A DNA stretch of 64,000 nucleotides from Marinobacterium arenosum (GTDB lineage Bacteria > Pseudomonadota > Gammaproteobacteria > Pseudomonadales > Balneatricaceae), in contig NZ_JAILYN010000018.1 of the NCBI RefSeq assembly GCF_019795155.1, forward strand, positions 1 through 64,000, given 5' to 3'. The translations under genes were made by a program, and so were the position numbers. The first letter of the stretch is position 1, and every line of letters starts with the position of its first letter. Shown piece by piece: positions 8,977 through 18,261 of this stretch. The notes below the pieces were generated by a model that was not told the origin of the DNA, did not search any database, and saw only the letters and a list, made by a program, of their open reading frames with translations.

Positions 8977-9681
8977 TTACAGGTACTTGTCCAGGCTGTC
9001 GGCCAGCGAGCCCTCGTAGCGGGTACGCTTAGGCTCGACGTTTTCAATCAGTTGCTGCAGCTCTGCCAGCCGCTCCTTCTTTTTATAAGCTGGCAGGGTG
9101 GCGCCGACCAGTAGTGCCTTGGCATGCTTGAAATGCGACAGGCCGGTCATCATCTCGCCCTGTTCCTGATAGCGTTTGCCCTGATAGATATGGGCCTCGA
9201 CCACCACCGAGACTTTCAGGTTGTACAATTCCTGTTGATAGTTGCGGGCCAGGGTTACCGTCAGCTTGCCGCCGCGGGCCATCTGTAGAACCAGCTTTTC
9301 GGCGAAGTTGATATAGATTTGCGCCCGTTTCAGCGCTCGATCGCTGGCGAAAGCGTTGATTGCCGCAGTAGCACTGTCGGCGGTGTTCTTTAACTGGGTG
9401 ATATCGGCGTAAAGCTCGGAGTCCGGCGCCAGGATGCTGATCTCCTCGATCAACGACATCGCATGTTCGTCGATCTTGGCAATGATCTCCGGCTTGCAGC
9501 CGGCTTCGCGTAGCACCGTCAGAGCCTGTACGATATGTTCCGCCTGGCCGGACAGGTAGTTCAGCCGTTCGGACTTGGCCTTATCCTGCTGCTCGCGGGT
9601 GGCGAGGACGTAATTCGCTGTCAGGGCGATCAGGCCGACAACCGCCAGCAGGATGACATACAGCATATTGTCCTGCAGCAT
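8977..9681 (-). CDS. Membrane-anchored helical protein of unknown function
   Basis: 234 residues: one N-terminal membrane helix (about 6-26, YVILLAVVGLIALTANYVLA), then a charged, almost wholly helical cytoplasmic part with coiled-coil character (KAKSERLNYLSGQAEHIVQAL; later AYKKKERLAELQQLIENVE). Two starts are possible: ATG 9681, or ATG 9666 (Met6), which has AGGA at closer spacing. I do not recognise the family. It is divergent from topA and ends at a shared terminator hairpin. Confidence 0.75.
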   Translation of the reverse strand: MLQDNMLYVILLAVVGLIALTANYVLATREQQDKAKSERLNYLSGQAEHIVQALTVLREAGCKPEIIAKIDEHAMSLIEEISILAPDSELYADITQLKNTADSATAAINAFASDRALKRAQIYINFAEKLVLQMARGGKLTVTLARNYQQELYNLKVSVVVEAHIYQGKRYQEQGEMMTGLSHFKHAKALLVGATLPAYKKKERLAELQQLIENVEPKRTRYEGSLADSLDKYL

Positions 9682-9829
9682 AAGCAGGTGATCTCCACCA
9701 GAAGTTGTTTAATTAGTTGTATGAATACAGCCACGGAAGGTGGCTCATTTTCTACCGAATTCCCGGGGGGGTAAAGCCTCGGGAGCCGTCCGGCGTTGCA
9801 TTTTTTGCCGGTTAATTCGGACCGGTCGC

Positions 9830-9858
9830 TTGACCGTTGCAATGTCAGCACTTATATA
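9830..9858 (+). promoter_or_regulatory. Sigma70-type promoter of topA
   Basis: TTGACC (9830-9835), a 17-base gap and TATATA (9853-9858) form a near-consensus promoter 49 bases before the topA ATG. The AT-rich -10 suits a supercoiling-sensitive topA promoter, but that sensitivity is inferred from other bacteria. Confidence 0.7.
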
Positions 9859-9906
9859 TGCACGCTGATTTCGCCTAGCTATCAACCCCCGAAGGATCTG
9901 TGACCT

Positions 9907-12558
9907 ATGGGAAAGTCGCTCGTTATCGTCGAGTCACCAGCCAAAGCCAAGACCATCAATAAGTACCTTGGCAACCAGTTTGTCGTAAAGTCCAGTGTCG
10001 GTCATATTCGCGATCTGCCGACCAGTGGTGCTGCGAGCAAAACCGATCCGAAAGAGCGTGCACGCCAGGCGGCGTTGACCCGCAAGATGTCTCCGGAAGA
10101 GAAGGAGGTCCATCGCAAGCGTAAGGCGAAGGCGCAGCTGATCGCCAGGATGGGGGTGAATCCGGAGCAGGACTGGGAGGCGCACTACGAGGTGTTGCCC
10201 GGCAAGGAAAAGGTGGTTGATGAGCTGAAGCGATTGGCCAAGAACGCCGATACCATCTATCTCGCAACCGATTTGGACCGCGAAGGGGAGGCGATCGCCT
10301 GGCATCTGCGTGAGTCGATTGGCGGTGACGATGACCGCTATCGCCGGGTGGTGTTCAACGAGATTACCAAGAAGGCGATCCAGGAGGCCTTTGAAGAACC
10401 GGGCCAGCTCGACATGGCGCGGGTTAACGCCCAACAGGCACGCCGCTTCCTGGATCGCGTGGTTGGCTATATGCTGTCGCCGCTGCTGTGGGAGAAGATT
10501 GCCCGCGGCCTGTCGGCCGGTCGGGTGCAGTCCGTGGCGGTCCGCCTGGTGGTGGAGCGCGAGCAGGAGATTCGTGCCTTCGTGCCGGAAGAGTACTGGG
10601 AGGTGCACGCCGATACCCAGACCGCGGCCGAGGATGCGCTGCGTCTGCAGGTGGCCAAGCTGGCTGGCAAGGCGTTTCGGCCGACTTCGCAGGCGGAAAC
10701 CCAGGGCTACCTGGACAGTCTGCAGGGCGAGCGATTCGAGGTGCTCAAGCGGGAGGACCGGCCGACCAGCAGCAAGCCGTCGGCGCCCTTTATCACCTCC
10801 ACGCTGCAGCAGGCCGCCAGCACCCGGCTCGGTTTCGGCGTCAAGAAAACCATGATGCTGGCCCAGCGGCTTTATGAGGCGGGTTACATCACCTACATGC
10901 GTACCGACTCCACCAACCTCAGCAGCGAGGCGGTAGCCGCCTGCCGTGACTATGTGCAGCAGCATTACGGCGACAGCTATCTGCCGGAGGCGCCGAACTC
11001 CTACAGCAGCAAAGAGGGGGCCCAGGAGGCGCACGAGGCGATCCGTCCGTCCGATGTTACGGTGCCGGCTACGTCGCTGTCCGGCATGGATCGCGATGCC
11101 GAACGACTGTACGACCTGATCCGTCGCCAGTTCATCGCCTGTCAGATGACGCCGGCGCAGTACACTTCCAGTCGGATCCTGGTCAAGGCCGGTGAGTTCG
11201 AGCTCAGCACCAAGGGCCGTATCCTGCGTTTCGACGGTTATACCCGGGTGCTGCCGCCGAAGGGCAAGGGCGATGAGGACAATATCCTGCCGGACGTTCA
11301 GACCGGCGAAATCCTGAATCTGCAACAGCTCGATCCGAAACAGCACTTTACCAAGCCGGCACCGCGTTATACCGAAGCCAGCCTGGTCAAGGAGTTGGAA
11401 AAGCGCGGCATCGGTCGGCCGTCGACCTACGCTTCCATCATCTCGACCATTCAGGATCGCGGCTATGTCGAGGTACAGAACCGTCGCTTCTACGCCAAGA
11501 AGATGGGTGATATCGTCACCGAGCGGCTGATCGAGAACTTCAACGATCTGATGGATTACAGCTTTACCGCCCGGATGGAGGAGACGTTGGATGATATCGC
11601 GGCCGGTGAGGCCGAGTGGAAGCGGGTGTTGAGTCGCTTCTACGAGCATTTCGTCAAGACCCTGGAAACCGCCCAGGGCAGCGAGAACGGCATGCGACCC
11701 AACACCCCGACCGAGACCGATATCGATTGTCCGGAGTGTGGCCGCAAGATGATGATCCGTACCGGCAGTACCGGGGTGTTCCTTGGTTGCTCCGGCTACC
11801 AACTGCCGCCGAAAGAGCGGTGCAAGGCGACCATCAACCTGATCCCCGGCGACGAGGTGGTCAGCGCCGATGGCGATGACGAAGAGGAGTCCCGTATCCT
11901 GCGCAACAAGCATCGCTGCAAGCGTTGCGATGCGGCGATGGATTCCTACCTGATCGACGCCAATCGCAAGCTGCACGTCTGTGGCAACAACCCGGACTGT
12001 CCGGGCTACGAGGTGGAGCAGGGCGAGTACCGCATCAAGGGTTACGAGGGGCCGTCGATCGAGTGCGACAAGTGCGGCGCCGAGATGCAGTTGAAGACCG
12101 GCCGTTTCGGCAAGTTCTTCGGTTGTACCAATACCGAGTGCAAGAACACCCGTAAGCTGCTGAAGAGCGGCGAGCCGGCGCCGCCCAAGATGGATCCGGT
12201 GCCGATGCCGGAGCTGCAGTGCGAGAAGGTGGAAGATACCTATGTGCTGCGTGACGGCGCCACCGGTCTGTTCTTGGCGGCCAGTCAGTTCCCGAAGAAT
12301 CGGGAGACGCGTGCTCCCAAGATCGCCGAGATCCTGCCGCACAAGGACGAGATCGACAGCAAATATGACTTCCTGTTCAGTGCGCCGGTCGAAGATTCCG
12401 AGGGTAATCCGTCGGTAATTCGCTACAGCCGCAAGACCAAGGAGCAGTACGTGATGACCGAGGTCAATGGTAAGGCAACCGGCTGGCGGGCATTCTACCG
12501 GGATGGCGCCTGGGTCGAAGAGCAGGCCAAGAAGAAGACCGCCAAGAGCAGTAGCTGA
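9907..12558 (+). CDS. topA: DNA topoisomerase I
   Basis: Type IA topoisomerase that relaxes negative supercoils. 883 residues, close to the E. coli enzyme. The TOPRIM domain has [10 protein letters not shown] at the N-terminus and the acidic DLDREGE (122-128). The active-site tyrosine is Tyr330 in [10 protein letters not shown]. The core ends near residue 590. Cysteine-rich zinc ribbons follow ([41 protein letters not shown]), then a basic tail ending KKKTAKSSS. It is preceded by a good promoter and followed by two small co-directional genes, an order also known from Pseudomonas. Confidence 0.97.
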   Translation: MGKSLVIVESPAKAKTINKYLGNQFVVKSSVGHIRDLPTSGAASKTDPKERARQAALTRKMSPEEKEVHRKRKAKAQLIARMGVNPEQDWEAHYEVLPGKEKVVDELKRLAKNADTIYLATDLDREGEAIAWHLRESIGGDDDRYRRVVFNEITKKAIQEAFEEPGQLDMARVNAQQARRFLDRVVGYMLSPLLWEKIARGLSAGRVQSVAVRLVVEREQEIRAFVPEEYWEVHADTQTAAEDALRLQVAKLAGKAFRPTSQAETQGYLDSLQGERFEVLKREDRPTSSKPSAPFITSTLQQAASTRLGFGVKKTMMLAQRLYEAGYITYMRTDSTNLSSEAVAACRDYVQQHYGDSYLPEAPNSYSSKEGAQEAHEAIRPSDVTVPATSLSGMDRDAERLYDLIRRQFIACQMTPAQYTSSRILVKAGEFELSTKGRILRFDGYTRVLPPKGKGDEDNILPDVQTGEILNLQQLDPKQHFTKPAPRYTEASLVKELEKRGIGRPSTYASIISTIQDRGYVEVQNRRFYAKKMGDIVTERLIENFNDLMDYSFTARMEETLDDIAAGEAEWKRVLSRFYEHFVKTLETAQGSENGMRPNTPTETDIDCPECGRKMMIRTGSTGVFLGCSGYQLPPKERCKATINLIPGDEVVSADGDDEEESRILRNKHRCKRCDAAMDSYLIDANRKLHVCGNNPDCPGYEVEQGEYRIKGYEGPSIECDKCGAEMQLKTGRFGKFFGCTNTECKNTRKLLKSGEPAPPKMDPVPMPELQCEKVEDTYVLRDGATGLFLAASQFPKNRETRAPKIAEILPHKDEIDSKYDFLFSAPVEDSEGNPSVIRYSRKTKEQYVMTEVNGKATGWRAFYRDGAWVEEQAKKKTAKSSS

Positions 12559-12614
12559 TCCGGCTGGCATCCGGGCGGTCGAGGTGCAAGGATATAGGTA
12601 GACGGGAGCAAACG

Positions 12615-13142
12615 ATGAGCAGCATTTACCTGGCGCGAACCAATCAGAAATTGAACTTTGCCCGCATCCATCTTGATGCGTTGCGGGAGGCCTGTGATTC
12701 AACCGGTTGGAGCAAGCACGCGCTGATGGAGTCCTACAACGAGTCCGTGTTGTTCCATCTGGCGTCCGGCTATGCCGCCTTTCTGCGTGAGATCGCCGAA
12801 CGCTACGGCTTCGCCACCGACCATATCAGCGGCTACCGGGCGCTGGAGGCGGATGTCGAGGCCAGTGGTCAGGAGTGTCCTGAGCTGCGCGAACTGAGGG
12901 TGTTGGAGGAAAATCAGGCCAGCTGGCTGCACCTGATGTTGCAGGCCTATGAGGCGTGCTGGCGGGCAAGTGACCGCGCGGTTTCGGCCGAGCCTGCCGC
13001 CACCAGTGCATCGGAGATCCACGTGGTTCAGGTCAATCCGTCCTATAACGACGAACAGGCTATCGTGCAGGAGTATCAGTCCTGGCTGAACGAGCTGCGC
13101 GAGCTGGTCGACCGGCTGCGGGCCGGCATGCAGGAATGGTGA
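12615..13142 (+). CDS. Conserved topA-neighbour protein (DUF6586-like)
   Basis: 175 residues, no signal peptide or membrane helix. Mostly helical; begins MSSIYLARTNQKLNFARIHL and has a conserved-looking ending (EYQSWLNELRELVDRLRAGMQEW). From memory, Pseudomonas aeruginosa has a gene of this kind in the same place, between topA and the sulA/lexA pair. It begins 56 bases after topA and ends six bases before the next gene. Function unknown; the DUF name is a recollection, not a search result. Confidence 0.75.
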   Translation: MSSIYLARTNQKLNFARIHLDALREACDSTGWSKHALMESYNESVLFHLASGYAAFLREIAERYGFATDHISGYRALEADVEASGQECPELRELRVLEENQASWLHLMLQAYEACWRASDRAVSAEPAATSASEIHVVQVNPSYNDEQAIVQEYQSWLNELRELVDRLRAGMQEW

Positions 13143-13148
13143 GATATC

Positions 13149-13406
13149 GTGACAGATATGCTCGATGATGAGACCGTGCTTGAGATTGTTCAGCTGGAGA
13201 ACGGTGATCTGGCGTTGCGTCGGGCCGACGATGACAGTGGCGAGCTGTTGTTGAGGGTCGGCGCGTCCCAGGCGTTACGCGAGTCGATGCAGGGTGAGTA
13301 TCTCAATATCGCCCGTGTCATGCTGACCGCTGGTGTTCAGCTGATGGCGGAGGCAGGGTTTATTGCGGAGACCGAGGCCGAGTTGCCTCAACCCACCATC
13401 CACTGA
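13149..13406 (+). CDS. Small conserved protein downstream of topA, unknown function
   Basis: 85 residues, acidic, no membrane segment (MTDMLDDETVLEIVQLENGDLALRRADD). The start is a GTG at 13149; an in-frame ATG at 13158 would lose three residues. Six bases separate it from the preceding gene, so the two are probably coupled and share the topA transcript. Its position matches the small gene next to sulA in Pseudomonas. Function not known. It is convergent to sulA, with a short hairpin (13433-13457) and no T run between. Confidence 0.72.
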   Translation: MTDMLDDETVLEIVQLENGDLALRRADDDSGELLLRVGASQALRESMQGEYLNIARVMLTAGVQLMAEAGFIAETEAELPQPTIH

Positions 13407-13499
13407 TGCTTTTTGGGCAATCTACCCGGTATCGGCAGGTCATACTGCGGCCTGCCGGTGGCGCGATCATTTAGGGATAGTGGATTCTGTTCCTTGGTA

Positions 13500-13952
13500 T
13501 CAGGCGTCCTGGCGGCGGCGGATCACGATGCCATGACTGGCGCCCTGGCTGGCCGCAGCCTCCAGTCCCTTCAGTTGCTCATCGCACAGGTAGCCCGGCC
13601 AGGTGACGACCGCATGGCAGGTGCCGGCTGCCAGGGCCTGGCAGGCCAGTTGGTATTCGGAACGCTGTTTGCTGGGGTGCAGCAGCAGTACCTTGCTGAG
13701 GTCGATGCCGGCTTCGGCCAGCAGGGCTTTCGGTAACAGCTTCGGTGGTGCCACCCAGACGAACCAGCGCTGGTCGCGGCTCAACTGGGCCAGCAGCGGC
13801 AGCAGGATCGGCATCTGGCTGATGTCGTGGTCGTGCAAAACGATTTCGGTGACTTTGCCGGCCAGTCCGGAGGCCGTGCCCAGCGTCGATTGGCGGTTTG
13901 CCGATAGCGCAGCAGCGCCGGTAGTCAGTTTGTGCGAATTGTTGCCGATCAT
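13500..13952 (-). CDS. sulA: SOS cell-division inhibitor SulA
   Basis: 150 residues with the RecA-like SulA domain: [57 protein letters not shown] and an SVL-like ending GIVIRRR. SulA blocks FtsZ polymerisation during DNA damage. Its ATG overlaps the lexA stop in an ATGA junction, so it is made from the lexA transcript and falls under LexA control. This is the Pseudomonas-type arrangement, unlike E. coli where sulA stands alone. Assignment rests on domain pattern plus position. Confidence 0.88.
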   Translation of the reverse strand: MIGNNSHKLTTGAAALSANRQSTLGTASGLAGKVTEIVLHDHDISQMPILLPLLAQLSRDQRWFVWVAPPKLLPKALLAEAGIDLSKVLLLHPSKQRSEYQLACQALAAGTCHAVVTWPGYLCDEQLKGLEAAASQGASHGIVIRRRQDA

Positions 13953-14560
13953 GGTTCGCTACTCCTTCGAATAACACCCACGCCAAGCCCCTCGATCGAC
14001 AGCTCCTGCTCGCGCAGGTCGACGATGATCGGCTCGAACTCCTCGTTTTCGGCAATCAGTTGAACCTGATGGCCATCCTGTTTGAAGCGCTTGACCGTCA
14101 CCTCGTCGTCCAGTCGGGCGACCACGATCTGGCCATCCCGGGCCTGGCTGCACTGGTGTACCGCCAGCAGGTCGCCATCCATGATGCCGACGTTTTTCAT
14201 GCTGGTGCCCTTTACCCGCAGCAGGTAATCGGCACGCGGGTGGAAGAACTCCGACGAGATGGTGCAGTGATCCTCGATATGCTCCTGGGCCAGGATCGGT
14301 GAACCGGCGGCCACCTGGCCGACGATCGGCAATCCCTCCTCCGGTGGCTCGAGGTCCGGTACCCGGATGCCGCGAGAGGTGCCGGGGATGATCTCGATGG
14401 CGCCTTTGCGAGCCAGGGCCTTGAGGTGCTCCTCCGCCGCGTTGGCCGAGCGGAAGCCCAGCTCACGGGCGATATCGGCGCGGGTCGGCGGAAAGCCGGT
14501 ACCGATGATATGGCGCTTAATGCACTCGAGCACTTCCGTCTGGCGTTGAGTCAATTTCAT
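13949..14560 (-). CDS. lexA: LexA SOS repressor
   Basis: 203 residues. The winged helix-turn-helix (1-65) has [23 protein letters not shown]. The self-cleavage site is Ala85-Gly86 in VGQVAAGSP, with Ser120 (KGTSMKNVG) and Lys157 (DEVTVKRF) as the catalytic pair. LexA dimers repress SOS genes until RecA filaments trigger cleavage. It is the first gene of a lexA-sulA operon, with two LexA boxes directly upstream, so it is autoregulated. Confidence 0.97.
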   Translation of the reverse strand: MKLTQRQTEVLECIKRHIIGTGFPPTRADIARELGFRSANAAEEHLKALARKGAIEIIPGTSRGIRVPDLEPPEEGLPIVGQVAAGSPILAQEHIEDHCTISSEFFHPRADYLLRVKGTSMKNVGIMDGDLLAVHQCSQARDGQIVVARLDDEVTVKRFKQDGHQVQLIAENEEFEPIIVDLREQELSIEGLGVGVIRRSSEP

Positions 14561-14577
14561 GGAGCCTGTCTCGCAGT

Positions 14578-14612
14578 CTGTTTGTTTGTACAGTTACTGT
14601 GATTATATACAG
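14578..14612. promoter_or_regulatory. Two adjacent LexA boxes
   Basis: CTGTTTGTTTGTACAG at 14578-14593 and CTGTGATTATATACAG at 14597-14612 both fit CTGT-N8-ACAG exactly. They are three bases apart (19 bp centre to centre). They begin 18 bases upstream of the lexA ATG, overlapping its presumed promoter, and are 124 bases from dinG. The second box is part of a longer near-palindrome flanked by TA on both sides. Confidence 0.92.
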
Positions 14613-14691
14613 TAACTCGGTTCTGTAAAGCAACCGCTATGTCGCTGTCGTGGGGTGGTGGCACCGGATTCTATGTCTATATATCCAGTGG

Positions 14692-14702
14692 TTTGCTAGA
14701 AT
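14692..14702 (+). promoter_or_regulatory. Possible extended -10 promoter of dinG
   Basis: TTTGCTAGAAT contains an extended -10 (TGCTAGAAT; hexamer 14697-14702). Transcription would start about 27 bases before the GTG of dinG. No good -35 is seen. The LexA boxes lie about 80 bases upstream, so direct LexA control of dinG is possible but not shown. Confidence 0.4.
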
Positions 14703-14735
14703 GCCGCGGGTTAACAGTACCTTGGCGCTTTTACC

Positions 14736-16844
14736 GTGCTCTCCAACGAACTCAAGAAAACGATACAGACGGCCTACAGCACCTTCCTCGAGAACCGTGA
14801 GCTCAAGCCGCGAGGTGGCCAGAAGCAGATGATTGCGGTGGTCGCCAATACGCTGGCAAGCGCCGGGCGGCAGCAGGGCGAGGGTGAAAACCTCTGTCTG
14901 GTGGAAGCGGGTACCGGTACCGGTAAGACCATCGCCTACCTGCTGGCGGCGGTGCCGATTGCCCAGAAGCAGGGTAAGAAGGTGGTGGTGTCGACCGCCA
15001 CCGTGGCGCTGCAGGAACAGCTGGTGTCGAAGGATCTGCCGCAGCTGATCGCCAGTGCCGGTATCAATACCCGCTATATGCTGGCCAAGGGGCGCGGCCG
15101 CTACTTCTGTGTCAGTAAGGCGGAGAGCCACCTGGAGGAGCAGGGCCAGTTGGGCCAGATGGCGCTTTACGAGGATGAGTTGGCCCGCCGTATCGATGAT
15201 GAAACCGTGCTCTGGTACAAGGATCTGCTGACCCGCTTTGCGTCCGGAAAATGGGATGGCGATCGGGATAGCCTGCCGGAGGCGGTTGACGAGGAGAGCT
15301 GGCAGCCGCTGACCAGCGATCATCTGCAGTGCACCAACCGGCGCTGCAGCAACTTCAGCATCTGCCCGTTCTTCAAGGCCCGTCAGCAGCTGGATCAGGT
15401 CGACCTGGTGGTTGCCAACCATGATCTGGTGTTGGCCGACCTGTCGCTCGGTGGTGGGGCGATCCTGCCGGAGCCGGCCGAAACCATCTATATCTTCGAC
15501 GAGGGGCACCACCTGTCGAACAAGACCACCGGCCATTTTGCGTACAGCCTGAGGGTGAAAGGTGCCCAGCGCTGGCTGACCAGCAGCCGCAAAAAGCTGC
15601 ATCAGCTGGTGCAGGACTGCGCGCATCAACTGGTGTTGGCGGACTATGCCGAGAAGCTGATGCAGCCGTTCCAGGATATGGAGCAGCAGTTGGAGCAGTG
15701 GCTGCTGTTTATGGAGCAGCTGTTTCAGGACCGGCCGGCCCACGGCGAGGCACGGATGCGTTTTGCCAAGGGGCAGCTGCCGGATGAACTGGTGCTGGTG
15801 GCCAAGGGTTTTGCCGTCGCCGGTGAGAAGGCGGTGTTGAAGTTCGAGCAGATCGTCGATCTGTTGAAGGAGGCGATGGACGGCGAACTGGCCGACATCC
15901 CTCGGGATGTCGCTGAGCGCTGGTTTCCGCAGATCGGTGTGCTTTGGGCGCGGATGCAGGGGATGTATTGGCTGGCCAAAGCCTATGGTACGCCCGACCC
16001 GGAGGGCGGCTCACCGACCGCCCGCTGGATCAGCCGTCTGGAGAGCGGTGATGGTCTGGATTACGAGTGTCGCAGCAGTCCGGTGTCGGCGGCGGAAACC
16101 CTGGCCGAACACCTTTGGCAGCACTGCCACGGCGCGGTGGTCACCTCGGCGACGTTGACCGCATTAGGGCGCTTCGACAGGGCGCTGGCCGACCTCGGTC
16201 TGCCGCCGCAGACCTCCTGTCGTCAGCTGGCCAGCCCGTTCGATCACCACAACGCTGCCGAACTGCATATTCCGGCGATGAACGCCGACCCCGGCGACCC
16301 GGACGCGCATACCGAGGCGGTGGCCGATTACCTGCTGCAGACTTTGCCGCAGAACCGTGCCACCCTGGTGCTGTTCAGCTCCTGGCGGCAGATGCTGACG
16401 GTGCTTGAACGGATGCCGGAATCTATTAACAATAACGTCCTGGCGCAGGGCCAGCTGGGCAAACAGGAGATACTGAGTCGTCATCGGGAGAAGATTGATG
16501 AAGGCAAAAGCAGTATCATATTTGGCTTGGCCTCTTTCGCCGAAGGGGTGGATCTGCCCGGTGACTACCTCACTGAAGTGATCATTACCAAACTGCCGTT
16601 CAGCGTACCGGATGATCCGGTCGACGCGACGATGGCCGAATGGATCGAAGCGCGGGGCGGTAACGCCTTCGCCGAATGGGCGGTTCCAATGGCATCGATG
16701 CGCCTGACGCAGGCGACAGGGCGACTGTTGCGTACGGAGCAGGATCGCGGCCGGATCGTTTTGCTGGATCGCCGCTTGATCAGCCGCCGCTACGGCCGGC
16801 AACTGCTTGATGCGTTGCCGCCCTATCGACGTAATTTTGCATAA
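14736..16844 (+). CDS. dinG: ATP-dependent DNA helicase DinG
   Basis: 702-residue superfamily 2, XPD-like 5'-3' helicase that unwinds R-loops and forked DNA. Walker A is EAGTGTGKT (57-65); the DEAH-type box reads FDEGHH; later motifs include VVTSATL, FGLASFAEGVDLPG and QATGRLLRTEQDRG. The four Fe-S cluster cysteines are visible: YFCVSK and CTNRRCSNFSICPFF. The start is GTG at 14736. It is divergent from lexA and begins a long co-directional run (rhlB 18 bases later). In E. coli dinG is an SOS gene. Confidence 0.93.
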   Translation: MLSNELKKTIQTAYSTFLENRELKPRGGQKQMIAVVANTLASAGRQQGEGENLCLVEAGTGTGKTIAYLLAAVPIAQKQGKKVVVSTATVALQEQLVSKDLPQLIASAGINTRYMLAKGRGRYFCVSKAESHLEEQGQLGQMALYEDELARRIDDETVLWYKDLLTRFASGKWDGDRDSLPEAVDEESWQPLTSDHLQCTNRRCSNFSICPFFKARQQLDQVDLVVANHDLVLADLSLGGGAILPEPAETIYIFDEGHHLSNKTTGHFAYSLRVKGAQRWLTSSRKKLHQLVQDCAHQLVLADYAEKLMQPFQDMEQQLEQWLLFMEQLFQDRPAHGEARMRFAKGQLPDELVLVAKGFAVAGEKAVLKFEQIVDLLKEAMDGELADIPRDVAERWFPQIGVLWARMQGMYWLAKAYGTPDPEGGSPTARWISRLESGDGLDYECRSSPVSAAETLAEHLWQHCHGAVVTSATLTALGRFDRALADLGLPPQTSCRQLASPFDHHNAAELHIPAMNADPGDPDAHTEAVADYLLQTLPQNRATLVLFSSWRQMLTVLERMPESINNNVLAQGQLGKQEILSRHREKIDEGKSSIIFGLASFAEGVDLPGDYLTEVIITKLPFSVPDDPVDATMAEWIEARGGNAFAEWAVPMASMRLTQATGRLLRTEQDRGRIVLLDRRLISRRYGRQLLDALPPYRRNFA

Positions 16845-16862
16845 ACCAACGAGACAAGAACG

Positions 16863-18239
16863 TTGAGCACAGAACATCAGGATCAGCAGCCGAAGCAGGC
16901 TGCTGCCAACAACGAAAAGAACGTACCGAACGCAAACACAGAAACCGCCTCCGGTGAAGGGGGGGAAAAGCGCAATCCGCGTCGCCGCCGCCGTTCCGGC
17001 AGCAGCCGTCGTCGTGGCAAGACCAGCAAGGACTGGACTCCGGATCAGTTCCAGGTGGAACCGGTCGAGGGTAAGCAACGCTTCCACGACTTCAACCTGC
17101 CGGACGCGGTACTGCACGCCATTGCCGATCTGGAGTTCCAGTACTGCACGCCGATTCAGGCGGAAACCATTCCGGCGGCCCTGGCCGGCAAGGATATCAT
17201 CGGCAAGGCGCAGACCGGCACCGGCAAGACCGTGGCTTTCCTGCTGGGGATCATCACCGACCTGATCGACTACCCGCTGGAAGATAAGCGTCGCAAAGGT
17301 GAACCGCGTGCGTTGATCGTCGCACCGACCCGCGAGCTGGCACTGCAGATCGGTGCCGATGCCGAAGCGCTGGCCAAGTATGCCGACCTGCATGTGGTAT
17401 CGCTGGTCGGCGGTATGGATTACGACAAGCAGCGCCGCCAGTTGCGTGAGCGCGAAGTTGATATCCTGGTCGCTACGCCGGGCCGGCTGATCGACTTCGT
17501 CAACAGCAATGAGGTCGACCTCTATAACGTCGAGGTGTTGGTGCTGGATGAAGCCGACCGCATGCTGAGCATGGGCTTCATTCCGGATGTGCGTACCATC
17601 ATCCGCCATACCCCGCGCAAGGGTGCCGATCGCCAGACTCTGCTGTACAGCGCGACCTTCTCCGAGGACATCATGAATCTGGCCAGCCAGTGGACGCTGG
17701 AGCCGGTGGTGATCGAGATCGAGCCGGAGAAGAAGACCACCGAGAACATCAGCCAGAAGGTGTTTCTGGTCTCCGGCAGCGAAAAGTACAAGCTGCTGCG
17801 CAACTACATCCGCGTCAACAAGATCGACAAGGTGATCGTGTTCTGCAACCGCCGTCACGAGACCCGTGACCTGGCCGCCCGGCTGGAGAAGGATGGCCTG
17901 AAGGCGGCGCTGATGTCCGGCGAGATCCCGCAGAACAAGCGGTTGAAGACGCTGGAGGCGTTCCGCGAAGGGGATATCCAGGTGCTGGTGGCCACCGATG
18001 TGGCCGGTCGCGGTATCCATATCGACGGCGTCACCCACGTGATCAACTACCAGCTGCCGGAAGATCCGGACGACTACGTGCACCGCATCGGCCGTACCGG
18101 TCGGGCGGGCGCTACCGGCACCTCGATCTGCTTTGCCTGCGAGCAGGACTCGTTCATGATTCCGGAAGTGGAGGCTGAAACCGGCGTCAAGCTGGAGTGT
18201 GTCCACCCCGATCCGGAACTGCTCGAAGACCTGAAGTAG
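16863..18239 (+). CDS. rhlB: DEAD-box RNA helicase RhlB
   Basis: 458 residues. A disordered N-terminus with an Arg-rich patch ([13 protein letters not shown], about 40-52) precedes the helicase core: Q motif FQYCTPIQ, Walker [26 protein letters not shown] in [11 protein letters not shown], and C-terminal [14 protein letters not shown] and [10 protein letters not shown]. The core fits RhlB, the helicase that works with RNase E in the RNA degradosome. The start appears to be TTG with a weak ribosome site; no downstream Met would keep the Q motif. Confidence 0.88.
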   Translation: MSTEHQDQQPKQAAANNEKNVPNANTETASGEGGEKRNPRRRRRSGSSRRRGKTSKDWTPDQFQVEPVEGKQRFHDFNLPDAVLHAIADLEFQYCTPIQAETIPAALAGKDIIGKAQTGTGKTVAFLLGIITDLIDYPLEDKRRKGEPRALIVAPTRELALQIGADAEALAKYADLHVVSLVGGMDYDKQRRQLREREVDILVATPGRLIDFVNSNEVDLYNVEVLVLDEADRMLSMGFIPDVRTIIRHTPRKGADRQTLLYSATFSEDIMNLASQWTLEPVVIEIEPEKKTTENISQKVFLVSGSEKYKLLRNYIRVNKIDKVIVFCNRRHETRDLAARLEKDGLKAALMSGEIPQNKRLKTLEAFREGDIQVLVATDVAGRGIHIDGVTHVINYQLPEDPDDYVHRIGRTGRAGATGTSICFACEQDSFMIPEVEAETGVKLECVHPDPELLEDLK

Positions 18240-18261
18240 GCCGCCAGGGCCGCAGCCGACG

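Noticed and set aside
9934-12702. 922-codon minus-strand frame opposite topA
   Set aside because: Follows from topA codon bias; no domains, and it overlaps the topA promoter-proximal region and the next gene.
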